Shown: piece after piece, positions 1 to 8,154 of the stretch
Numbering within the stretch: position 1 is the first letter of the stretch
Layout: every line of letters begins with the position of its first letter
NCBI GenBank assembly: GCA_030681475.1
Contig: JAUXWT010000011.1
Coordinates: forward strand, 156,172-220,171
Origin: Bacteroidales bacterium
Lineage (GTDB): Bacteria > Bacteroidota > Bacteroidia > Bacteroidales > FEN-979
Length of the DNA stretch: 64,000 bases
Direction of reading: 5' to 3'
Translations under genes and position numbers: made by a program
Notes under the pieces: model-generated
Databases searched by the model: none
What the model was told of the DNA's origin: nothing
What the model saw: only the letters and a program-made list of their open reading frames with translations

Positions 1-1
1 A

Positions 2-1336
2 ACGGCCAAACTTACCTATACCCAGGGGAATGGTATTTTATTGCCGGGTTTCAAACCCAAACCTGTCCTTATTGGAAACGACTGGGGGCAAAATGCCCCC
101 GGGCTTGGCTTTATTTTTGGCAGTCAGAACGATATTCGATACCCGGCTTCCACACGTGGCTGGATCACTTCCGATACCCTGCTGAACAATCCCTACCTGA
201 GCAAATTTACGGAGAATCTGAGCGTTAATGTCAGCTTTGAACCCATCAAGGATTTACGCATCGAGTTGATTGCCAACAAACAATACTCAAAATCTCACCA
301 GGAGTATTTCAAGGCAAATGCTGCTGGAAAGTTTAATTCTTATTCCCCGCTTGACCAGGGAAGTTTTTCCACTTCATACCTTATTATCAGCACCGCTTTT
401 GTTTCGGATAACGGGGCAGGGGAGTCACCTGTTTTTGAAAAAATGAAGCAGTACCGGTTGCAGATCGCTCAACGATATGCCAGCCTGAACCCAAATTCAA
501 CAACCATTATTGACTCTACAGGGTTCCCGCAAGGGTATGGCCCCACCAGCCAGGACGTACTTACATCGGCCTTCCTGGCTGCTTATGCGGGAAAAGATCC
601 TGCAAAGATCAAACTGACTTCATTCCCTAGCATCCCGTTACCCAACTGGCGGCTTACTTACGACGGGTTAGCCAAGCTGAAGATATTCAAGACATGGCTT
701 CGTACCCTGACGATCACCCATGCCTATTTATCAACCTACAGTGTCGGTTCTTTTAACTCCAACATCCTGTACCGTGAAGTAAACGGCATGCCATCGGTCA
801 TTGATGATGCAGGGAATTTCATACCGTATTTGCAAACAAGTGTGGTTTCCATTACCGAGCAATTCAACCCGCTGATTAAATTTGACTTTGGTTTCATTAA
901 CAGTTTGCTTGCCAGCGCTGAAATGCGTCGCTCTCGCAATATCTCTCTGAGCTTTGTAAACAATCAGCTTACCGAAGTGACCAGCAATGAATTTATCGTT
1001 GGCATGGGTTACCGTATAAAAGGGATTCACTTCAACTTGTCAGGTGTATTGGGCGGTGGGAAAAAGACCAGAACCAACAGTGACTTGAACCTTAAACTCG
1101 ATTTTTCCATCCGCAGGAATAAGACCGTGTTGCGTCGTGTTGATCAGGATATCAATCAGATCTCAGTGGGCCAGCAGGTGATGTCACTGAATTTCTCGGC
1201 CGACTACAATCTCAGTCCCAGGTTCAATGTCAGGTTCTACTTTGATAAAGTGATCAATACCCCATATGTGTCGAACCAGTATCGTACGTCAAACACCAAG
1301 GGTGGAATTGCTTTGCGATTCTCGCTGGGACAATAG
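2..1336 (+). CDS. sprA: T9SS outer membrane translocon protein SprA, C-terminal part
   Basis: This is the 3' end of sprA (sov), the giant outer membrane pore of the type IX secretion system, which exports CTD-tagged proteins and gliding adhesins. The frame is open from base 2, so the gene begins outside the window and about 444 C-terminal residues are visible. The family's tail is recognisable in the stretch LPGFKPKP...APGLGFIFGSQNDIRY, followed by alternating hydrophobic strands typical of the closing beta strands of the barrel. The protein ends NTKGGIALRFSLGQ, with a strand-like finish. Its presence matches several T9SS-sorted proteins in this window. gcvH follows 63 bp downstream on the same strand but is unrelated in function. 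The assignment rests on family recognition of the C-terminus only. Confidence 0.88.
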   Translation, partial: TAKLTYTQGNGILLPGFKPKPVLIGNDWGQNAPGLGFIFGSQNDIRYPASTRGWITSDTLLNNPYLSKFTENLSVNVSFEPIKDLRIELIANKQYSKSHQEYFKANAAGKFNSYSPLDQGSFSTSYLIISTAFVSDNGAGESPVFEKMKQYRLQIAQRYASLNPNSTTIIDSTGFPQGYGPTSQDVLTSAFLAAYAGKDPAKIKLTSFPSIPLPNWRLTYDGLAKLKIFKTWLRTLTITHAYLSTYSVGSFNSNILYREVNGMPSVIDDAGNFIPYLQTSVVSITEQFNPLIKFDFGFINSLLASAEMRRSRNISLSFVNNQLTEVTSNEFIVGMGYRIKGIHFNLSGVLGGGKKTRTNSDLNLKLDFSIRRNKTVLRRVDQDINQISVGQQVMSLNFSADYNLSPRFNVRFYFDKVINTPYVSNQYRTSNTKGGIALRFSLGQ

Positions 1337-1369
1337 TACCCATCCAGAGGAGGGTTTTGAAAAAAGAAG

Positions 1370-1377
1370 TATTTTTG
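1370..1377 (+). promoter_or_regulatory. Possible -7 promoter box for gcvH
   Basis: TATTTTTG matches the Bacteroidota sigma-ABfr -7 consensus TAnnTTTG and lies 22 bp before the gcvH ATG. No convincing -33 TTG is found 19-21 bp upstream, so the assignment is tentative. Confidence 0.35.
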
Positions 1378-1399
1378 AACAAAATAAAACTTAATCCCT

Positions 1400-1780
1400 A
1401 TGAAAGTTCCAGCAAATCTCAGGTACACGAAGGACCATGAATGGCTAAAAGTTGAAGGCGATCACGCTACAATCGGCATCACCGACCATGCCCAGCACGA
1501 ATTGGGCGATATCGTTTTTATTGAAGTGGAAACGGTTGGAGAGACCCTTGATAAACATGAGTCTTTTGGTACCATTGAGGCTGTAAAGACCGTTTCGGAC
1601 ATGTTCATGCCTGTTGGCGGGGAGGTGTTGGAGTTCAATGAGTCTCTGACCACAACGCCTGAGATCATCAACCAGGATCCTTACGAAAAAGGCTGGATTA
1701 TCAGGATCAAAATGGCTGATGCCGGCGAAATGTCCGATTTGCTTGATCCGGCAGAATATCAGGCGCTGATCGGGGGCTGA
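1400..1780 (+). CDS. gcvH: Glycine cleavage system H protein
   Basis: This is the lipoyl carrier protein of the glycine cleavage complex. Its lipoyl-lysine arm shuttles the aminomethyl group from the P protein to the T protein and then to the L protein. The 126-residue length is normal for the family. The lipoylation motif ESFGTIEAVKTVSDM places the modified lysine at K63, and the N-terminal LRYTKDHEWLKVEGD is the family hallmark. The ATG start is followed directly by the conserved N-terminus, so the start is firm. gcvP, gcvT and lpd are not in the window, so the complex is encoded at separate loci. A VanZ-like gene follows 25 bp downstream and may be cotranscribed. Confidence 0.97.
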   Translation: MKVPANLRYTKDHEWLKVEGDHATIGITDHAQHELGDIVFIEVETVGETLDKHESFGTIEAVKTVSDMFMPVGGEVLEFNESLTTTPEIINQDPYEKGWIIRIKMADAGEMSDLLDPAEYQALIGG

Positions 1781-1805
1781 CATACCTTATCCCGGCTATT
1801 CATCC

Positions 1806-2195
1806 TTGCTGACATTCCTGAAATATAACCTCTGGACGATACTCTGGGGATTGTTCATCATTTTGCTGACATCCCTGCCGGGCATGACGCTTCCCAAAAT
1901 TCCTCTTTTTCTTCAGCTTTTTCATCCCGATAAATTAGTCCACCTGTTTATATTTGGGGTGTTTGTGTTTCTGCAACTCAGGGGTTTTATCCTTCAACCG
2001 GTATTCCCGTCGATCAGAAAAAATGCCGTGATGGTATCTATGTTGATCGGTCTCTCCCTTGCCGCCGGAACGGAACTGCTGCAAAATTACGTTATTCCCC
2101 TCCGGATAGGCTCAATCTATGATTTTATAGCCAATGTTGCCGGATGCCTGGCCGGATGGTGGGTAGCCCGTCATTGCTTTTCCTTTTGGAAATAA
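1806..2195 (+). CDS. VanZ-family membrane protein
   Basis: A small integral membrane protein of 129 residues with about four transmembrane segments. It shows the three VanZ-family motifs: DKLVHLFIFGVFVFL (Asp-Lys...His), GTELLQ, and RIGSIYDFIANVAGCLAG. VanZ itself modestly raises teicoplanin resistance, but the molecular role of chromosomal homologues is unknown. The start is a TTG. No ATG gives the full first membrane helix, which begins around residue 5. The gene sits 25 bp behind gcvH, and its 3' end overlaps the end of convergent uvrC by about 25 bp. A gcvH-VanZ pair may be an operon by spacing alone; no functional link is implied. Confidence 0.85.
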   Translation: MLTFLKYNLWTILWGLFIILLTSLPGMTLPKIPLFLQLFHPDKLVHLFIFGVFVFLQLRGFILQPVFPSIRKNAVMVSMLIGLSLAAGTELLQNYVIPLRIGSIYDFIANVAGCLAGWWVARHCFSFWK

Positions 2196-3994
2196 TGGTA
2201 AACGATTGATCCTTTTGCTTTCCCGATCGTTTCCTGAAGTTCTTCCAGTGAGGCCATCCTGATATTTTTTACCGATTTGAACTTCCAGAGCAGCTTTTGA
2301 TTGGTGTTGAATCCTATGCCCTGGATTTCCATAAGCTGTGGCGACATGGTTGCCTTCTCCCTGCGGCGGCGGTGATGGGTGATCCCAAACCGGTGAGCCT
2401 CATCGCGCATCTGCTGAATGATCCGCAGGGTTTCTGATTTTTTATCAAGATACATTGGCAGGGAGTCATTCGGGTAATAGATCTCCTCCAATTTCTTGGC
2501 AATCCCGATCACGGTCATTTTTCCCGAAAGGCCGAGCTTGTTCAGGCTTTTCAGTGTGGCGCTCAATTGCCCTTTGCCGCCATCGACAATGATCAACTGG
2601 GGCAGCGGTTTCTCTTCATCCATTAACCGCTTGTACCGTCGGAAAATGATCTCCTCCATGGAGGCAAAATCGTTGGAGCCTTCAACAGTGTTGATGTTGA
2701 AATGACGGTATTCGCTTTTGTCAGGTCGGGCATTCTTAAAACAGACCATGGCAGCCACCGGACTATCCCCCTGGATGTTGGAATTGTCAAAACACTCGAT
2801 GTGCGCCGGCACTTCGGTCATGCGCAGGTCCTTCATCATGGTATCGAGGATTCGGCGTGACTTATGTTCCGGATCAACGAGTTCCTTCTGCTTCTCTTTT
2901 TCGAGCTGATAGTATTTCACATTTCGTTCCGACAAGTCGAGCAGCTTTTTTTTATCTCCTATTTTAGGAACCGTGAAATTCAATCCGGGGATCTCATAAT
3001 CCAATATAAAAGGAACGATGATCTCGGGGGAAACGCTTTCAAATCGCTGCCTGATCTCGGTAATGGCGATTGCCAGAAGTTCTTCGGGACTTTCATCCAG
3101 CTTTTTGATCATTTCGATGGTATGAACCTGGATGATGGCGCCATTCATCACTTTCATGAAATTAACGTAAGCGTGCAACCCGGAGCTCACAATGGAAAAT
3201 ACATCCACGTTGTTTATTGTTGGACTTACCACGGTCGATCTGCTCTGGTACTTGTCGAGAAGCACAAGCTTCTCTTTGACAAAATGTGCCTTTTCAAATT
3301 CCTCGCCGGCCGCGTAAGCCATCATGAGGACCCTGAGTTGCTTTGCTACCGTGGTAATGTTGCCTTTGATGATCTCTTTGATCGCCGCAATCGATTCATC
3401 GTAGTCTTCAGCGGTTTGATGACCCCCACATGGCCCTTTGCAATTTCCGATATGGTATTCAAGGCACACTTTGAATTTTTTTGCTTTGATGTTCCTGTCA
3501 GTCAGGGCCAGCGAACAATTGCGCAACGGGTACAACTGCCGGCTCAGCTCCAGCAGGGTTTGCATGAGACGCACATTGGCGTAGGGTCCGAAATAAGTGG
3601 ATCCGTCACGGATCACGTGCCGTGTTGGAAAAATCCGGGGAAAGGGCTCGTTTTTGATGCAGATCCACGGGAAAGTTTTATCATCCTTGAGGGCGACATT
3701 GTAATGGGGCTGGTACTTTTTGATCAGGTTGTTTTCAAGCAGCAACGCATCCTGTTCCGTCTCAACCACGATATATTTTATATCGGTTATCCTGCGCACC
3801 AGCATCTGCACCTTCCCGCTGATCGAGTTGATCTTGGAAAAATAGGAACTTACACGCTTTCTCAGATCTTTGGCCTTCCCGACATAAATGATCCTGTTCT
3901 TCTCATCAAAATACTGGTAAACGCCAGGTTTGTGAGGCAGGTTCTTCACAATGGGTTCGAGGTGGGAGAAATATTTATTCAGTGATCCGGCCAT
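2171..3994 (-). CDS. uvrC: Excinuclease ABC subunit C
   Basis: UvrC makes the 3' and 5' incisions around UvrAB-bound lesions in nucleotide excision repair. The 607-residue protein has the N-terminal GIY-YIG nuclease domain (about residues 18-100, with PGVYQYF, IIYVGKAKDLRKRV), a UVR UvrB-binding segment near residues 200-240, the RNase H-like second nuclease domain (CFDNSNIQGDSPVAAMV, LIIVDGGKGQL) and a C-terminal helix-hairpin-helix region (MEIQGIGFNTNQKLL). The length is normal. The ATG start lies 15 bp after the end of the upstream glycosyltransferase gene, so it could be read through from that operon. It also has its own -7 box. The 3' end overlaps the convergent VanZ-like gene. Confidence 0.97.
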   Translation of the reverse strand: MAGSLNKYFSHLEPIVKNLPHKPGVYQYFDEKNRIIYVGKAKDLRKRVSSYFSKINSISGKVQMLVRRITDIKYIVVETEQDALLLENNLIKKYQPHYNVALKDDKTFPWICIKNEPFPRIFPTRHVIRDGSTYFGPYANVRLMQTLLELSRQLYPLRNCSLALTDRNIKAKKFKVCLEYHIGNCKGPCGGHQTAEDYDESIAAIKEIIKGNITTVAKQLRVLMMAYAAGEEFEKAHFVKEKLVLLDKYQSRSTVVSPTINNVDVFSIVSSGLHAYVNFMKVMNGAIIQVHTIEMIKKLDESPEELLAIAITEIRQRFESVSPEIIVPFILDYEIPGLNFTVPKIGDKKKLLDLSERNVKYYQLEKEKQKELVDPEHKSRRILDTMMKDLRMTEVPAHIECFDNSNIQGDSPVAAMVCFKNARPDKSEYRHFNINTVEGSNDFASMEEIIFRRYKRLMDEEKPLPQLIIVDGGKGQLSATLKSLNKLGLSGKMTVIGIAKKLEEIYYPNDSLPMYLDKKSETLRIIQQMRDEAHRFGITHHRRRREKATMSPQLMEIQGIGFNTNQKLLWKFKSVKNIRMASLEELQETIGKAKGSIVYHYFQKEKQ

Positions 3995-4009
3995 GAGGTG
4001 CAGCGTATC

Positions 4010-4738
4010 TCACAAAGATATTGATTTCCCTGTTGCCCGTTTGGCAAAATAGTACCACAGCGTTCCCAGTGAATTCAGCACAGCGCCTGCCCGTACCGAA
4101 GGAGATGGGGTTTTGTAGGTGATCGGGATTTCCTTGCTGTTATAGTACCGGAGAAGGTAACGCAGTTCAGTCTGATAAAAATGGGCCGTTGATCGAAGCG
4201 GATGGTCTGAGAACTTGGTCACAACCTCCTTTGTAAACCCCTGGTAACCCGATGTCATGTCGTGCAATCGGGTGCCCAGCAACAGATTTGCCAGGGCCGT
4301 ACCGCCCCTTGACAGGAATCTGCGTTTCAGCGAGGCATCGCGCATGGAACCACCGCGGATGAACCTGCTTCCGAAAACACAGGCGTACCCATCGGCAAAG
4401 GCGTTAAGGAATTGCGGGATTGCTGCCGGGTCGTGCGAATAGCCGGCATCCATCTCAATAATAAAATCATGTCCTTGTGATAAGGCTTCACGATAGCCAC
4501 GGATATAGGCATCCACGACGTTGCGGTTGTCTGGTTCAAAAACGATGATGAACTGTGTATGTTGAGCCGTGAACACCCTGCAAAGTTCCATCGTCCGGTC
4601 TTTTGAAACGCGATCCAGTACCAGGTAGGCACGGGCTTCAGGATAAGGCTTCAGCGCCTCTGCCAGGTGGCCGAAAAATGGCTGGAATTCGTGTTCCTCA
4701 TTTGCCAGCGGCAATACTACCGCAAAGTTCATGTTCAT
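4010..4738 (-). CDS. GT2 polyprenyl-phosphate glycosyltransferase (DPM1-like)
   Basis: A cytoplasmic-facing family 2 glycosyltransferase of 242 residues, of the type that loads a sugar from a nucleotide donor onto polyprenyl phosphate. The fold is visible in [11 protein letters not shown] at the N-terminus, [10 protein letters not shown] at the donor-binding site, [11 protein letters not shown], and the DPM1-like [13 protein letters not shown]. The usual DAD triad reads DAG here, so the metal-binding acidic residue is changed. There is no C-terminal membrane anchor. The start overlaps the end of the upstream GT-C gene by 4 bp (ATGA), which implies translational coupling. A lipid-linked sugar made here could feed the two GT-C proteins in the same operon; this is an inference from context. 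Confidence 0.85.
   Translation of the reverse strand: MNMNFAVVLPLANEEHEFQPFFGHLAEALKPYPEARAYLVLDRVSKDRTMELCRVFTAQHTQFIIVFEPDNRNVVDAYIRGYREALSQGHDFIIEMDAGYSHDPAAIPQFLNAFADGYACVFGSRFIRGGSMRDASLKRRFLSRGGTALANLLLGTRLHDMTSGYQGFTKEVVTKFSDHPLRSTAHFYQTELRYLLRYYNSKEIPITYKTPSPSVRAGAVLNSLGTLWYYFAKRATGKSISL
4013..4020 (-). promoter_or_regulatory. Possible -7 promoter box for uvrC
   Basis: On the minus strand this reads TATCTTTG, matching TAnnTTTG, and lies 18 bp before the uvrC ATG, inside the last codons of the glycosyltransferase gene. A TTTTG lies 24 bp further upstream, slightly wider than the usual 19-21 bp spacing. This would give uvrC transcription independent of the upstream operon. Confidence 0.4.
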
Positions 4739-6552
4739 GGCCGGAAAATTAAGTCATGGAATTTCTGAGGGTTCGACTCAACAAAGGGCAGGCGGATCAT
4801 ATCATAGCTCCCCTGCCGGATAAAAAGGTCGTTCCGGATATGGTCATATCCCAAGGCTTTGATCAACCGGTCATCATTTGGGGTTTTATAAAAGAGCTGT
4901 AAAACAATGTCGGGATGATACCTGAACAGGCTGAATTCATAGTTCCATTTTGTATGTCCGGGATAAAACTCTTTCAGGCGGGAGTTGCTTCTCGCGATGG
5001 TCCTGTCCATTTTTCCCATCAGGTCAACTGTGTACCGGTGGGAAAAATAGGGTATCGCCCCACCCCATACTACGGCAATAGTGGTTTCAGGGGTGGTAAG
5101 GCTTTGGATTTTCAGTCCGGTTGTCACCATCTTGCGGTCATCGATCACATGCAGTGCATTGTACTTACTCCAATGAATGTAGGAAAGTCCTTCGAGGAAA
5201 AGGAACAGGACGATCAAAATGGTGAGCATCACGCCGGGTGCAAAAATCCGGACTTTTTTCACATGATCTGCCTTAAAATAAAGTAAACCCATGATGATGA
5301 TCAGCATTACGGCCAATACCCCAACCGGATATTTCAGGCTGCCCCACAACCAGATGACGGTAGGGTAGAACCCGGCAAGGCCGGAGGCAGAGGACGGCAG
5401 CAAAAAGGTAATGTAACCATACCAGGCCACGATGAACGCTGCGGTGATGATCAGCAGCAGGCGCATGGATTTCAGGCCGGAGGTCACCTTTTCCAAAACG
5501 ACCACGGTAAAAAGCAGCATCAGCGGAATCGCTATGGTGATATATCTGTTCGCGTAAGGCATCCATTCCCAGGCATCGCCGCCAACATACACCGAATAGG
5601 CCGACATCATGAGAAATGGAGATATAAGCAGCAGATAACGCATGTCGAAAAGCCGCTTACGCTGAGTGATCACCCCGACAAGCAGGATGATCAGCACCGG
5701 GATGAAAAATGAGACCATCCACTGAAAATAAACATCCAGCCCGCGCAGGATACGCACAACCGCGGGCGTTCCGCTCACTTTCAGGTAGTAGGTGTTGGGA
5801 AGCGGATCGTGATAGTAAAGCACCCGGAAGAGCGTATGACCTCCCATGAACAACAACAGTGTCCCTGTAAAGAAAAGGATGGTATTAAGCCTGTATTTTC
5901 GTTCAACCGTGCAACTCACCCAGCTCCCAACGATCAGAAACAGGATAAGGCAATCGGTGCGGGTGAGCAACATGAGTCCAAGCAGAAATAAAAGGAGTGC
6001 AAATTTCGAATGGGAATACCTCTTAGAAAGCTGGAGCGATAGCAGGATGACCCAATTCAGAAACAGCGTGATGATACCCACCTCCATGCCGCGCAATGTC
6101 CAGTAGATCAGTCCGTAATTAAAGGCCACCAGCGCCATGGAGGCCAGGATGACAAGCGGGTTGGAGGTAAATCGTAAGGCGATCTTCCTGATCAGCAGGA
6201 TGTTGATCAACAGGATCATGGCCCCGGAAAGTGCAACCAACAGGGATGTTTTGCTTTCATGAACCGGAACGAGATGAATGACAGCCATCCACAATGTCCA
6301 CAAAAAGTTAGTGTAGCCTTCGATGTATTCACCATGATTCCAGACCAAACCGTGACCTTCAGCCATGTTTCGCGCATACCGCATCGCGATCATGGCATCG
6401 TCGAAAAGGGAGAACCAGGATACATCGCCGATCAGGAAGCCCGACCTGATGATAAAGGCGAGGTAATACAACCCGGCAAGGGTGAAAATGATCCATGACC
6501 CCTGCCGGAGTATTTTTGAATTCGCCCGGTTTTGAATATAATCATTCATCAT
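4735..6552 (-). CDS. Multi-span GT-C-type glycosyltransferase
   Basis: An integral inner membrane protein of about 605 residues with roughly 10-12 hydrophobic segments and a soluble C-terminal part of about 120 residues. The segment [23 protein letters not shown] followed by EGYTNFLW resembles the first loop of GT-C enzymes such as the arabinofuranosyltransferase AftB group, which transfer sugars from polyprenyl-phosphate donors on the outer face of the membrane. The acidic DD pair would be the catalytic loop. An in-frame TTG lies 12 bp upstream, but the ATG is preferred. The gene overlaps its upstream neighbour by 11 bp and its downstream GT2 by 4 bp, so the three are a tight operon. The acceptor is unknown. 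Confidence 0.75.
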   Translation of the reverse strand: MMNDYIQNRANSKILRQGSWIIFTLAGLYYLAFIIRSGFLIGDVSWFSLFDDAMIAMRYARNMAEGHGLVWNHGEYIEGYTNFLWTLWMAVIHLVPVHESKTSLLVALSGAMILLINILLIRKIALRFTSNPLVILASMALVAFNYGLIYWTLRGMEVGIITLFLNWVILLSLQLSKRYSHSKFALLLFLLGLMLLTRTDCLILFLIVGSWVSCTVERKYRLNTILFFTGTLLLFMGGHTLFRVLYYHDPLPNTYYLKVSGTPAVVRILRGLDVYFQWMVSFFIPVLIILLVGVITQRKRLFDMRYLLLISPFLMMSAYSVYVGGDAWEWMPYANRYITIAIPLMLLFTVVVLEKVTSGLKSMRLLLIITAAFIVAWYGYITFLLPSSASGLAGFYPTVIWLWGSLKYPVGVLAVMLIIIMGLLYFKADHVKKVRIFAPGVMLTILIVLFLFLEGLSYIHWSKYNALHVIDDRKMVTTGLKIQSLTTPETTIAVVWGGAIPYFSHRYTVDLMGKMDRTIARSNSRLKEFYPGHTKWNYEFSLFRYHPDIVLQLFYKTPNDDRLIKALGYDHIRNDLFIRQGSYDMIRLPFVESNPQKFHDLIFRP

Positions 6553-8110
6553 TCCGGATTTCAAACAAAGTTACTGACAGTGAACTGACGAAAACCTGCC
6601 GGTTTCCGGTGTACCAGACGTAAGCCTGGAGCGTATCATTTTTCTGCGGGTCATCGATCACGTAGTTGAGCGAGATCTCATTCCACTGACCGTTTTTCAG
6701 GTTGGTTCCGTTGAAAGTGGTACATTTCCATTGATATGCCTGCCGGTCGCGGAGGAGGGTGATCACAAGATTTCCTGAATTGCCTTCAATCTGACCATCA
6801 CAATAAACCATGGCCCTGGCTTTCAACCCAATCCAGGGTTTGCCCGAAAAGCTGGCCAAGGGTGAATTGATCCCGGGAGAAAACCGGCGATTATCATTCA
6901 GGTTTACAAGTGCAGGAGTCAATGAGAATATCCGACGTGTCCTGAACCATTCCGGATGATCCAGGAGTTCAGTTTCCTCTTTCAGGTAGGTTCTTGCCGT
7001 GTACCTCTCCGATGCGGGGATCGCCTTCGCGTGATCATACCGGTAAAAGATCTTTCCGGGAGACAAGTTATAATGGTCAAGCATCACCTGATCGCGGATT
7101 GATCCGAACAAATTCCAACCTGTTACACAGCAGAAAACCGTCAGAAAAGCAATACGCCAGATCAGTCTTTTCGTGGCAAGCCATTGAATGAGATATCCTG
7201 CTGGGATTGTTCCAAGTGCGATGTATGGTATGAAAGTCAGCATTGATCCAGGCATGAATGTCGCAGTACTGAAACAATAACTCCCTGCATAGATCTTCCA
7301 GTAAACAAACTGGACAGAAGAGGTAATAAAGAAAACGGCTAACGCAATAGCTGTCAGATGGGAATGTTTTCCCGAAAGTCTGATGGCCAGAAAAACCAGC
7401 CATGGCAGAATCAGAATTGCTTCAGAGGGGCGTGTAAGAAAAATTATTCCGGCGATAAGTCCGATACCTGCAGCGGTGCCATACGAAGGTTGCAGAAGGC
7501 ACTTGACAGTTAAAAAAAGAAGCAATAAATAGATTGTGAACAGGATATTTTCAATCGCGGCTCCGTTAAAAGAAGCGAAGGTAAAATACCCGGTCGCAAA
7601 TACTATAACCACCATGGCGATGGCTGCTGTTTTTTCGGTAAAAAATGACAACAGTACCTTTCTGAGAAACCACAACCCCAGTCCGCTGCAGCACAGCCCG
7701 CAAATGGCGATAACAATCTGGTACGGGGTGGAAAATCCATCAGCCGGAAATCCGAACATGATGGAAAACAGGTGTCCGAACATGAAGAAAGGGGCATAGA
7801 TCATCGCCGCACCCATGGAGGAGGCGAAAACCTGGTCGGCGGTCCCGGTTGGCAGGATGGCCTGCCAGTAACCAATAAGGGGTTGATAATGCCTGAGCAT
7901 GTGTTCGATCCAGCCTAAGTCTCGCATTCCGAGGTCATCATGGATGAAAAAGGCAGGAAGCCACAGGTAATGGGACAAAACGTCCCAGGAAAGGATCGCC
8001 GTGACATCGTGTGTTGAAAACCGGGGGAAAATAAATCGCAATAGTACCAACCCTGTACATACCAACCAGAAGATATTCAACGAAAGAGATGAAGAAAGCC
8101 TGAATTTCAT
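6542..8110 (-). CDS. Multi-span membrane protein with C-terminal CBM-like module
   Basis: A 522-residue protein with about ten membrane segments followed by a soluble C-terminal domain (about residues 392-522). The membrane part resembles GT-C glycosyltransferases by layout ([15 protein letters not shown] near the first loop, then repeated hydrophobic helices), but no specific family is recognised. The C-terminal domain carries [18 protein letters not shown] and [10 protein letters not shown], the signature of a module shared with six proteins at 28-51 kb. The open frame extends 44 codons further upstream into the end of the outer membrane protein gene. The ATG directly before the first membrane helix is taken instead. 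It is the second gene of the minus-strand operon. Confidence 0.7.
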   Translation of the reverse strand: MKFRLSSSLSLNIFWLVCTGLVLLRFIFPRFSTHDVTAILSWDVLSHYLWLPAFFIHDDLGMRDLGWIEHMLRHYQPLIGYWQAILPTGTADQVFASSMGAAMIYAPFFMFGHLFSIMFGFPADGFSTPYQIVIAICGLCCSGLGLWFLRKVLLSFFTEKTAAIAMVVIVFATGYFTFASFNGAAIENILFTIYLLLLFLTVKCLLQPSYGTAAGIGLIAGIIFLTRPSEAILILPWLVFLAIRLSGKHSHLTAIALAVFFITSSVQFVYWKIYAGSYCFSTATFMPGSMLTFIPYIALGTIPAGYLIQWLATKRLIWRIAFLTVFCCVTGWNLFGSIRDQVMLDHYNLSPGKIFYRYDHAKAIPASERYTARTYLKEETELLDHPEWFRTRRIFSLTPALVNLNDNRRFSPGINSPLASFSGKPWIGLKARAMVYCDGQIEGNSGNLVITLLRDRQAYQWKCTTFNGTNLKNGQWNEISLNYVIDDPQKNDTLQAYVWYTGNRQVFVSSLSVTLFEIRNDE

Positions 8111-8154
8111 GTGATCGGGAGGGGTCGGTTTATCGTGTAAAGGTATAAATTCCG

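Noticed and set aside
2171..2195. Functional significance of tail-to-tail overlaps (also at 36871-36874 and 56536-56561)
   Set aside because: Short convergent overlaps at stop codons are common in compact genomes and need no special explanation.
2864..3985. Long open frame of 373 codons antisense to uvrC
   Set aside because: It lies wholly inside uvrC on the opposite strand, has no recognisable domain and shows shadow-frame composition.
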